A stretch of 15,645 nt of DNA from Nitrospiria bacterium (GTDB lineage: Bacteria > Nitrospirota > CAKKRA01 > 9FT-COMBO-42-15). Below, in pieces: positions 1 through 6,443 of this stretch (the stretch's first letter is position 1; every line of letters begins with the position of its first letter). The notes under the pieces are model-generated. The model did no database searches. It was not told the origin of the DNA and saw only the letters and a program-made list of their open reading frames with translations. The DNA lies in NCBI GenBank assembly GCA_919902475.1, contig CAKKRA010000405.1, positions 103 to 15,747 on the forward strand. Direction: 5' to 3'. Made by a program: the position numbers and the translations under genes.

Positions 1-114
1 AAATTGAGTGGTTAATAAGAGGATCAGGGCCATAATAAGGAATCCCAGCCAGACTGCTATCCAGTCCTCTTTTGTATATAAATCTGACCAACCGCTTACT
101 TTTTTCTTAGCCAT
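1..114 (-). CDS. N-terminus of a membrane protein, possibly YeiH-family putative sulfate exporter (partial)
   Basis: Only the first 38 codons are present; the gene runs off the left edge. The start is an ATG preceded by GGGAGG six bases upstream. The peptide begins MAKKKVSGWSDLYTKEDW and then enters a hydrophobic stretch (about residues 19-36), as expected for a first transmembrane helix. A short polar N-terminus with a K-E-D-W motif followed by AVWLGF resembles the start of YeiH/UPF0324 putative sulfate exporters as I remember them, and such an exporter would suit a sulfur oxidation locus. With so little sequence the family call is tentative. It is separated from the sox genes by a plus-strand gene, so it belongs to another transcription unit. 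Confidence 0.5.
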   Translation of the reverse strand, partial: MAKKKVSGWSDLYTKEDWIAVWLGFLIMALILLLTTQF

Positions 115-250
115 ACTTTACCTCCCTATATAAATAAAGTTAAGTAAGATAGACAATTAATAAATTTATTTCCCCAAAACATCCCTAAAAAAATCATAAA
201 ACAAAAGTATTGTTCTGAAACATCCCCCCTTTCTATGCGATTCTAATTAT

Positions 251-286
251 TTTGCGTTTCAGCGCCTTTTGCGCTTTTGCGGTTCT
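251..286. repeat. Copy 1 of a 36-bp interspersed repeat
   Basis: The copy begins TTTGCG, contains GCGCCTTTTGCGCTT and ends TGCGGTTCT. It matches the copy at 349-384 at 32 of 36 positions by hand alignment. Each copy lies downstream of a CCCCCC run. Short GCG-rich intergenic repeats of this style are scattered through many bacterial genomes. It is non-coding as far as I can see. Confidence 0.7.
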
Positions 287-348
287 TTAGGTTAGCGCTT
301 TTTACATCACCCCCCTTAAAGTGAAGTTTTTTATGCTGGTATATTTGA

Positions 349-384
349 TTTGCGATTTTGCGCCTTTTGCGCTTCTGCGGTTCT
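349..384. repeat. Copy 2 of the 36-bp interspersed repeat
   Basis: This is a direct repeat of 251-286, offset by 98 bases. The four differences fall at repeat positions 7, 10, 11 and 27. Both copies lie in the same orientation in the same AT-rich gap. Confidence 0.7.
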
Positions 385-595
385 ATTTTTAAAATCCATT
401 TATATTCCTTTTCCATATCCTTGTCAAGTGAAAAGGCTGTGTATAAGTGTTTGTAATATTTATATAAGTATATATTATTCTATCTGCGCCAAAATCAAGC
501 TTAGGCATATTTATATTATGAATGCTAAGTATTGTTTTGTTTATTATTTTAATATATTAGGCATTTAAGGAGTATCTGTTTTTTCTGCTTATACC

Positions 596-623
596 TTGAC
601 AAATGGAAAAACCATGATAAATT
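596..623 (+). promoter_or_regulatory. Candidate sigma70 promoter of the PhnD-like gene
   Basis: A perfect TTGACA at 596-601 is followed after 16 bases by TAAATT (618-623), which matches the -10 consensus at four of six positions. The start of transcription would fall near 630, leaving a leader of about 65 bases before the ATG at 695. The -10 is weak, so this is a moderate call. Confidence 0.4.
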
Positions 624-694
624 TAAAAGGTATTTAGTAGTGGAAGCATTATAACCAAATGTATATAATGTATATAAAGAAATAGGAGGTTGCT

Positions 695-1603
695 ATGAAA
701 ATATTTGCAAAGGAGAAAATTGGAGTTCTTCGCATATTTGGCAGTATCGTTTTATCAGTAATGCTGGTCATTTTTTTCAGCGAATCCGTAAGGAGCGACT
801 CATCCACCCTTTCATTGACATTTGGCACATATGAATCAGAAAAGGCTGCTGTAGTGCAGCAGCAGTTTGCGCCTATTTTGGAATACATGCAGAGCCAGAT
901 GAAAAAGAGGCTTGGCCGTGCAGTGGATATTAAATTGAAGATTTACAGTACCTATGAAGAAGGCAACGATGCCATTGTGAAGGGCGAGGTAGATTTTGCC
1001 AGATTCGGCCCGGCTTCTTATATTATTGCAAAGGAGCGCAATTCAAAGATCAAACTTATTGTAATGGAGCATAAGGACGGGAAAAAGCTGTCAAAAGGCG
1101 TTATTGTTGTCCCTGCTCAAAGCCCTATTAAAAGCCTTGCTGACCTTAAAGGCCGCAGGTTTGCCTTTGGAGATAATACATCAACCATAGGCCGTTATCT
1201 TTCACAGGCTGAATTAGCTAAGGCAGGGGTCAGGGCAAGCGATTTGAAGTCATTTGATTACCTTGACAGGCATGATATGGTGTTCAAGGCAGTAGAAACA
1301 GAGGTTTATGATGCAGGCGCATTAAAGGAGAGCACATTTAAGAAGCTTAATAAAGACGGACAACTGCGCGTGGTTCATTCTTTTGACAATATAACCAAGC
1401 CATGGATTGCCAAAGGCGGTATGGAGCAAAATGTATTTGATGCTCTTAAGGAGGCCCTATTAAGCTTAAAAGACCCTGAGGCCATGAAAAATCTCAAAGA
1501 GGCAACCGGTTTCCTTCCGACAACAGACGATGAATATGTATTTGTGCGCAAAGGCATGCAGCTTTCAAAGGAATTTGAAGGCAGCGGCGTGGCAAAAAGA
1601 TAA
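695..1603 (+). CDS. PhnD/SsuA/transferrin-like substrate-binding protein
   Basis: This 302-residue protein is exported: residues 1-34 form a basic start followed by a hydrophobic stretch, like a Sec signal peptide. The mature part follows the PhnD-type (phosphate/phosphite/phosphonate-binding) pattern: TFGTYESEKAA at about 43-53, the FARFGPASYI segment at about 107-116, SLADLKGRRFAFGD at about 148-161, and the D-Y-L-D-R-H-D hinge region near 193-199. The family binds small oxyanions or other ligands in the periplasm for an ABC importer, or acts as a stand-alone sensor input. No permease or ATPase gene is adjacent. It converges on the sox genes and is the only complete plus-strand gene. The start has AGGAGG (684-689) five bases upstream. 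The ligand cannot be read from sequence; in this setting a sulfur oxyanion is possible but unproven. Confidence 0.85.
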   Translation: MKIFAKEKIGVLRIFGSIVLSVMLVIFFSESVRSDSSTLSLTFGTYESEKAAVVQQQFAPILEYMQSQMKKRLGRAVDIKLKIYSTYEEGNDAIVKGEVDFARFGPASYIIAKERNSKIKLIVMEHKDGKKLSKGVIVVPAQSPIKSLADLKGRRFAFGDNTSTIGRYLSQAELAKAGVRASDLKSFDYLDRHDMVFKAVETEVYDAGALKESTFKKLNKDGQLRVVHSFDNITKPWIAKGGMEQNVFDALKEALLSLKDPEAMKNLKEATGFLPTTDDEYVFVRKGMQLSKEFEGSGVAKR

Positions 1604-1624
1604 TATTATAAAAAAAATACTGCG

Positions 1625-1655
1625 GGGGCGTAACATATTACGCCTATTACGCCCC
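1625..1655 (-). terminator. Hairpin with T-tract ending the minus-strand soxYZ2 unit
   Basis: GGGGCGTAA (1625-1633) pairs perfectly with TTACGCCCC (1647-1655) around a 13-base loop. Read on the minus strand the stem is followed within a few bases by a run of eight T, in the pattern of an intrinsic terminator for the second soxYZ pair. On the plus strand it is followed by an A-rich stretch, so it is less convincing as terminator for the PhnD-like gene. Confidence 0.55.
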
Positions 1656-1670
1656 TGAAAAGAAAAAAAA

Positions 1671-2009
1671 TTAGCTAACCTTTATATCTACTGTTTCTTC
1701 AAATTTATTGCCTTCTGAGCAGGTCAAAACTACTTTCAGGGGCGCTGACTTTACTGCCTTTACCTTAAAGCCTATTAATGGATTTTCACTAAGCCCAGGT
1801 GATATGTCAAAGTCGCTGATCTGCTCGCCGCCGTAATAAATATACATCTTCTCAAGTGTATGCTTTGGAATCGTCTTCTTTGTCTCCCTGTCCTTGCGAA
1901 GGCCTGACTCCATTGGATGTTCAATCTTTACCTTCACCTCAACAATGCTGCCCTTCTTGATGTCTGAAGGTATCCTCATCTTTGGTTTTTGCGTTTCCAC
2001 CATTGCCAT
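1671..2009 (-). CDS. soxZ: SoxZ, second copy (sulfur carrier subunit)
   Basis: SoxZ is the partner that wraps SoxY in the periplasmic SoxYZ sulfur carrier. The 112-residue product keeps the family pattern: a P-x-x-I-K-K-G start to the first strand, IEHPMESGLRKD (the family's HPMETGxRKD motif, about residues 30-41), IPKHTLEKMYIYYGG, a SENPLIGFKVKA strand and a final VDIKV strand. There is no signal peptide, normal for SoxZ, which is thought to be co-exported with Tat-dependent SoxY. The ATG at 2009 has AGGAGG eleven bases upstream. It lies 32 bases downstream of the second soxY and ends the minus-strand run. It diverges clearly from the SoxZ at 12447-12779, so this is an old or transferred paralogue pair, not a recent duplication. 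Confidence 0.9.
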   Translation of the reverse strand: MAMVETQKPKMRIPSDIKKGSIVEVKVKIEHPMESGLRKDRETKKTIPKHTLEKMYIYYGGEQISDFDISPGLSENPLIGFKVKAVKSAPLKVVLTCSEGNKFEETVDIKVS

Positions 2010-2041
2010 TTAATCTCTCACCTCCTGAAAAGAATGTAAGG

Positions 2042-2515
2042 TTAGCATCCTCCAACAGTAACCTTAATATCAGAGCTTCCTTCACATTTTCCATGCTTAT
2101 TGCACTCTGCTATTGCGCGGACTGTCGTGGTCTCAGCAAGCTTTATCCTTGTAGAGATATATGCCTCCCCATTCGCCGGTGTAAATCTGTACAGACCTTT
2201 GCTCGGTATAGCGCTTAAATCATCTAAAATGTATATGCTCTTTATATAATGGTCAGGCTCCATAGGGTGGTTTACAGAAACTATAATCGGAACTAAACTT
2301 CCGTCTTCAGCTATTATTGGAAGATCCACCTTTGGGATATGCATTGCCTCTTCAGGGGTAAGCTTTTTAGGATCAGCCGCCTTTTTTCCTGACTCTGCAT
2401 CAGCCAACACTCTCTTTGGTATAAGCATATCAGGTATGATTGAGCTGATAAGTCCGATTAATGCAGCGGTCTTTAGAAATGCCCTTCTTGAGAGACTGTC
2501 TTTAATAATATTCAT
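2042..2515 (-). CDS. soxY: SoxY, second copy, ending at the active-site cysteine
   Basis: SoxY carries the pathway intermediates on a cysteine of its C-terminal swinging arm. The 157-residue product has a twin-arginine signal (SRRAFLK at residues 9-15, then a hydrophobic stretch and an A-D-A cleavage region near 38-40), PIIAEDGSLVPIIVSVNHPM in the core, and the arm IKVTVGGC. The gene stops directly after this cysteine (C157), whereas the family normally ends GGCGG. It also has two extra cysteines, C138 and C144, in CNKHGKC near the arm. The codons before the stop read cleanly, so this is no obvious frameshift. AAGGGAGA precedes the ATG. It pairs with soxZ 32 bases downstream. It could be a functional variant carrier or have a specialised substrate. 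Confidence 0.9.
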   Translation of the reverse strand: MNIIKDSLSRRAFLKTAALIGLISSIIPDMLIPKRVLADAESGKKAADPKKLTPEEAMHIPKVDLPIIAEDGSLVPIIVSVNHPMEPDHYIKSIYILDDLSAIPSKGLYRFTPANGEAYISTRIKLAETTTVRAIAECNKHGKCEGSSDIKVTVGGC

Positions 2516-2570
2516 AACTATCTCCCTTCTTTAGGTGGGGTGAAGATTCCCTTTATTCAAGTTTAAGATA

Positions 2571-2599
2571 ATTTTAACAAAGAAAGCCTTGAAATGCAA
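2571..2599 (-). promoter_or_regulatory. Candidate promoter for the second soxYZ pair
   Basis: In the 108-base gap between the thioredoxin/YyaL-like gene and soxY2, the minus strand has TTGCAT (2599-2594), a 17-base spacer and TAAAAT (2576-2571). Transcription would begin near 2564, about 50 bases before the ATG. The -10 is good and the -35 weak. This gap is one of the larger ones in the run, so independent expression of soxYZ2 is plausible. Confidence 0.35.
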
Positions 2600-2623
2600 A
2601 CCAAAAATAATAAAGGGTTGCCA

Positions 2624-4195
2624 TCAGTTCAGAGGAATATACATCTCCGCTGCCTTTAGATATGGGACATACCTCTCCATAAACCTCCAGCTATTCACAT
2701 TCCATGTCCTTTCCTCCAAAAGGTCATTTATGCCGGAGAAATAGGTGATTATATCTTTAATGAGCGCTGATTGGCCTTTGTCCATCTCATTCTTCGGCAT
2801 GGATAAAAGGGTAAGGCTAATAACACCATTTAACTCTATTTGATATTCTAATTCCATATCCTTCCCCTCAGGCTTATCAATGAAGATGCCCTGCCTCTTA
2901 TCGTAAAATCTCTTTTGCGCTTCTCTTAAGACCTTTTTTGACAGAAGCAGGTATTCCGGATCATTCAAAATGGAAAAGGCCCTTATAAATGCGTATGACA
3001 GATATGCGTGGTCAGACAGGCTCCCTTTATTCAGCCATCTCTTTTTTGCTGTAGAGTAATAGCGGTAAACAGCCCCTTTAGCCGCCATCTTTGAAACGAA
3101 TTTCAGGGATTGCCTGATCTTTTTTTCATAATCCGGGTCTTTAAAATATTTGAGAGATTCAAGCATATAATACAGCGACACGGATAGATGGTCAGTGTAT
3201 ATCTTTTCGCTGATCAGCGGCTCCTTCGCCTTTTTGCGATTATCAGTATCTAAAAGATAATATGACTCATCAGCAGCCTGAAAACTCAGGAAAGCGCCGG
3301 TCTTAGCATCAAACAATTTGGACATCATATAGGAGGCGGTCTTTTCTGCGGCCTTTCTGAAATCAGGGGATGGTTTTATTGTATTAAGATTATGAAGGAG
3401 CAAGACTGTCCCTGCGTTCACATCTGCCATCTTCTCATAATGAGGCGTCTGCCAGCTCCTATTTTCAGCATAACGGAAAAAGCCCCCTTCCACTGGATCG
3501 TAAGTACGCTGCACAGCCTTTTCAAGGGTGCCATAAACATAGCGAAAGGCTGCTTCCCTCTTCTCTTTATCCTTCAATCTTATCAGATAGAGAAAGGTCT
3601 CAGGCAGGATATATTTGTCACCCTTGCCCAATCCATACTCCTCTTTGTCAAAATTCTCCAATGCAATGCGAATGTAAGTATCCTTTAACAACTTTAGTTT
3701 GGCATTGTCAATCTTCTTTGGCGGCGTGTATTGAAAAGGCTCTTCTTTGCCGGTCTCCATAGCCTTTCCTGCCATAATCCCGTTTCGGACATCTTTAATA
3801 ATATTCAGAAAGGCGTCTGCATATAAGGTTCCGGTGTACTTGTAATAAACAGAACCGTCAGGCTTTAAGAATACAATAAAAGGCCAGCCCCTTCCGTGAA
3901 AGCCTGAATAAAGGTCGCTGCGGACATCCGCATCTACAAATATGTTTATGTAATGCTTGTTTAAATATGTATAGACGCTTTCTTCTGAAAGGGCCTTCTC
4001 TGCAAAGACCTTGCACCAGTTGCACCACTGGGCAGAGAACAGGATAAATACAGGCTTATTCTCTTTTTTTGCGAGGTTTAATGATTCCTTACTGTATTCA
4101 AGAAAACTTACAGGCGTCTCTTTATGTTCAAAGGCAAGAACAGGGGCTGCGCCATATAAAAACAGTATTAAGGCAACTGCACAAACCTTATTCAT
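2624..4195 (-). CDS. Exported thioredoxin-fold protein with YyaL/DUF255-like six-hairpin region
   Basis: The 523-residue protein starts with a Sec signal peptide (about residues 1-21, ending V-L-A-F). Residues about 30-140 are a thioredoxin fold with the redox motif C58-N-W-C61 (FSAQWCNWCK) and the GRGWPFIVFLKPDG segment typical of the YyaL/DUF255 group. The rest is helical and repetitive (NAGTVLLLHNL, DHLSVSLYYMLESL, DHAYLSYAFI), like the alpha/alpha six-hairpin part of that group. Family members are usually nearer 700 residues and often cytoplasmic, so this is a shorter, exported relative. It follows the HlyD gene by 15 bases and so is probably co-transcribed. A periplasmic disulfide reductase role for SoxY or SoxYZ adducts is an inference from context. 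The function of the YyaL-like region is not known to me. Confidence 0.8.
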   Translation of the reverse strand: MNKVCAVALILFLYGAAPVLAFEHKETPVSFLEYSKESLNLAKKENKPVFILFSAQWCNWCKVFAEKALSEESVYTYLNKHYINIFVDADVRSDLYSGFHGRGWPFIVFLKPDGSVYYKYTGTLYADAFLNIIKDVRNGIMAGKAMETGKEEPFQYTPPKKIDNAKLKLLKDTYIRIALENFDKEEYGLGKGDKYILPETFLYLIRLKDKEKREAAFRYVYGTLEKAVQRTYDPVEGGFFRYAENRSWQTPHYEKMADVNAGTVLLLHNLNTIKPSPDFRKAAEKTASYMMSKLFDAKTGAFLSFQAADESYYLLDTDNRKKAKEPLISEKIYTDHLSVSLYYMLESLKYFKDPDYEKKIRQSLKFVSKMAAKGAVYRYYSTAKKRWLNKGSLSDHAYLSYAFIRAFSILNDPEYLLLSKKVLREAQKRFYDKRQGIFIDKPEGKDMELEYQIELNGVISLTLLSMPKNEMDKGQSALIKDIITYFSGINDLLEERTWNVNSWRFMERYVPYLKAAEMYIPLN

Positions 4196-4210
4196 TCAAA
4201 CAATATCCCT

Positions 4211-4990
4211 TTACGGCAGAGTTACAACAGCTTTCTGGCCGGACCGTAATATAGTTGATGGGTCAATGCTGAATCTGATATCCACCTCATATAAGGAGGT
4301 TTCCTCTTTTGCAGCTATCGGCTCCATTCCAATACGACTGATTATACCTTTATATTCTTTGCCAGAGACCTTCACACCAGCCTTCTGTCCGAGTGATAGG
4401 GCTGATAATTCTTTATCAGGAATTTTGATCCTTGCTATCATGTAGCCTGCCTCTGCAATAGTAAACACAGGAATAGGCTGCATGGTGGATATAATAGTCT
4501 GGCCGACCTCAACAGTGCGGTTCAGTATTATTCCATTAAACGGCGCCTTGACAACACTGTATTCCAAATCAAGCTCTGCCTTTGTCAGGGCAGCCTGAGC
4601 AGCGTTATATTCTGACTCGCTCGTTAAAAATCCGCTCTTAGCCAGCTCCAGTTCATGGTCAGCCAAAAGCTCCCGCTCATGCATCTCCTTTGCCCTTTTA
4701 AATTCCTGCTCTGATTCATGGAGCTTTACCTCAAGCCTTTTGATCTCTGCCTTTGCCTTTTTCATCTCAGCCTTAAAAGGCCGTTCATCCAGTCTCAGCA
4801 GAGGCTGGCCCTTGCGCACATAATCGCCTATGTTCGCCAACGCCTCTGACACAATGCCTGACACAGGGGTGCTGAGCTCAACCTTGCGTGACCATAGCAG
4901 AGCAGCATCCATGTCCTTTGCCCATAACGCAGCAGGCAGTATAACTATCAAGATTAAAGAGAGTATTAATGAATCTGCTGTCTTATTCAT
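4211..4990 (-). CDS. HlyD/RND-type periplasmic adaptor subunit
   Basis: Membrane fusion proteins bridge an inner-membrane pump and a TolC-type outer-membrane channel. The 259-residue product has a signal segment (residues 1-24), a first half-lipoyl (STPVSGIVSEALANIGDYVRKG, about 40-61), a charged helical hairpin (about 70-140), the second half-lipoyl (VVKAPFNGIILNR, about 146-158, with VEVGQTI after it) and a beta-barrel region to the end. I chose the ATG at 4990 because GGAGG lies seven bases upstream and the signal peptide begins there. The open frame extends upstream to 5242, but only through a palindromic repeat and the tail of tolC. It is short for the family and directly follows tolC. 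No pump gene is adjacent. Confidence 0.9.
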   Translation of the reverse strand: MNKTADSLILSLILIVILPAALWAKDMDAALLWSRKVELSTPVSGIVSEALANIGDYVRKGQPLLRLDERPFKAEMKKAKAEIKRLEVKLHESEQEFKRAKEMHERELLADHELELAKSGFLTSESEYNAAQAALTKAELDLEYSVVKAPFNGIILNRTVEVGQTIISTMQPIPVFTIAEAGYMIARIKIPDKELSALSLGQKAGVKVSGKEYKGIISRIGMEPIAAKEETSLYEVDIRFSIDPSTILRSGQKAVVTLP

Positions 4991-5017
4991 TCTTTCCTCC
5001 GTAACGGTTTCGTAATT

Positions 5018-5137
5018 CCCCTCACCCTTCCCTCTCCCCAAAGGGTAGAGGGTTGTTACTTTTTCCACTCTTCCATCGGGGAGAGGGTTATTCCTTTGTT
5101 TCCTCTCCCCTCGGGGGAGAGGACTAAGGTGAGGGGG
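5018..5137. repeat. Palindromic intergenic element, long copy (MITE/REP-like)
   Basis: The element has inverted ends: the left begins CCCCTCACCCTTCCC and the right ends AAGGTGAGGGGG. An inner hairpin of CCTCTCCCC and GGGGGAGAGG lies near the right end. A second copy at 8741-8826 has the same ends and a shorter middle. It sits between tolC and the adaptor gene, and its right 14 bases are the last codons and stop of tolC. C/G-rich palindromic elements of this kind recur between genes in many bacteria. Confidence 0.75.
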
Positions 5138-6443
5138 ATAGAAAGACCTTTTCCCCTGTAAGGGCGTCAAGCCTTGCCCATGCAAGCGCAAGGGCGTATC
5201 TTGTTTCTGCAAGGCGAAGCCTTGCCACAGAATAATCAACAAGCGCGCTGCCGAGATACGCCCTTAAACCCTGTTCATAGATGGTTCTTGCCTGATCAAG
5301 GGACATGTCTCTGTATTTAGTCAGTGTATTGACCTCTTCAAGCTGATAGTGCAGGACATTTATCTGCTGCCATGTTTCAAAAACAGCCTTGCGCACATCC
5401 ATCTCCCTGCGCCGAAGGCTCGCCTCAAACCTGTGCAATTCTGCTGTATGAGCGGCGATCTTAGCCGCCCTTCTGCCTCCGGTTAAAAATGGCAGCTCAA
5501 GCACAAGCCCTGCGCGCAGCCTGTCCCTTGAGCCAAACTCCCTCTCATAAGCAGATGCCTCCAATTCAGCAGACAAAACAGGGCCCCACTCAAACCGGGC
5601 AGCCTTAATCCGTTTATTTGCAGCCTCAACCTTTTCCTTTAAGGACAGAACCACAGGGTCTTTGGAAACAGCGATCTTGATGAGCCCTTCCATCTCAGGC
5701 AATTTACGGTCAATCTGCAAAAGCGAAGGCTCTGTAAGCGCCGCAGGCAATTTGCCGGGACGATTCAGCGTCTCTGCAAGAAGCTGGCGGGTAATATTCT
5801 GACGCGCCTCGCTCGCAGCCCTTTTTCTGCGGGTCTCCCTGTATTTTGACTCTGCCTCAAGCACATTCAAGGTTGATGCCTTGCCCAATTCCTTGTCTCC
5901 CTCTGCCCTCTTGAACTTGAAAAATGCCACTGCAACATCCTCTCTGTCGCGTATATATTCAAGGTCTGCAATCAGCACATCAAAGAACCTCTCCATAATC
6001 TCTATCTGCCTACGGTTCAGCATGTCGCCGTAAAGCAGTCTGTTTGCCTTTATATCCAGCTCTGCTGCTGAGAGTCTAAGGCTCGTTCTGCCAAAGTCGT
6101 ATATCTTCTTTTTAAAAGAAAGACCTGCCATTGAATCATTATGGGATTGATCAGGCGCGGCCCTGGCAGGCTCCACCCATGTGGCGCGGCCGGTAATAGA
6201 GGCATTTATGCCTGTCTCAGATTCCACGCTGAGATATTTTGCTTCTGCATCTTCTATCTCTGATATTGAAAGCAATATGTCAGGATGGGGCTCTTCTGCA
6301 AGCTGGAGCGCATATTCAAGTGTGAGCGGTTCTGGCAATGGCGGAGCAGGTTTTTCCTCAGCATGGAGATGAGGGGATAAGGTGAATACATAAAGAATGA
6401 ATGCCGCATAAAGACACGGCTTCCTGCTAAAGCGCTTCTTCAT
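5124..6443 (-). CDS. TolC-family outer-membrane efflux protein
   Basis: TolC-type proteins form trimeric outer-membrane channels with a long periplasmic helical barrel. The 439-residue product has a signal peptide (about 1-28, ending H-L-H-A), the LTLEYALQLAEE start of the first OEP repeat (about 41-52), KKIYDFGRTSLRLSAAELDIKANR as the hairpin strand and helix, and a second repeat with LVLELPFLTGGRRAAKIAA and a closing LALAWARLDALTG. The ATG at 6443 overlaps the stop of the selenoprotein gene as ATGA, pointing to translational coupling. The last residues after the family end (S-P-S-P and the stop) are encoded by the palindromic element at 5018-5137. It forms a pair with the downstream adaptor gene. 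The transported substrate is unknown. Confidence 0.9.
   Translation of the reverse strand: MKKRFSRKPCLYAAFILYVFTLSPHLHAEEKPAPPLPEPLTLEYALQLAEEPHPDILLSISEIEDAEAKYLSVESETGINASITGRATWVEPARAAPDQSHNDSMAGLSFKKKIYDFGRTSLRLSAAELDIKANRLLYGDMLNRRQIEIMERFFDVLIADLEYIRDREDVAVAFFKFKRAEGDKELGKASTLNVLEAESKYRETRRKRAASEARQNITRQLLAETLNRPGKLPAALTEPSLLQIDRKLPEMEGLIKIAVSKDPVVLSLKEKVEAANKRIKAARFEWGPVLSAELEASAYEREFGSRDRLRAGLVLELPFLTGGRRAAKIAAHTAELHRFEASLRRREMDVRKAVFETWQQINVLHYQLEEVNTLTKYRDMSLDQARTIYEQGLRAYLGSALVDYSVARLRLAETRYALALAWARLDALTGEKVFLSPSP

Larger units (their letters stand above)
115..694. other. AT-rich intergenic region between divergently transcribed genes
   Basis: This gap separates the left-edge minus-strand gene from the plus-strand PhnD-like gene and should hold both promoters. 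It contains two copies of a 36-bp repeat (listed separately). A 72-codon open frame at 350-568 starts inside the second repeat copy, has no ribosome binding site and a low-complexity product, so I do not call it. No RNA gene is recognised. Confidence 0.6.

Noticed and set aside
4011..4445. 144-codon plus-strand open frame
   Set aside because: It lies antisense across the ends of two well-supported minus-strand genes and has no recognisable features.
4991..5242. N-terminal extension of the HlyD-type adaptor to 5242
   Set aside because: The extension is low-complexity sequence from the palindromic repeat and the antisense-phase tail of tolC; a signal peptide and GGAGG mark the start at 4990.
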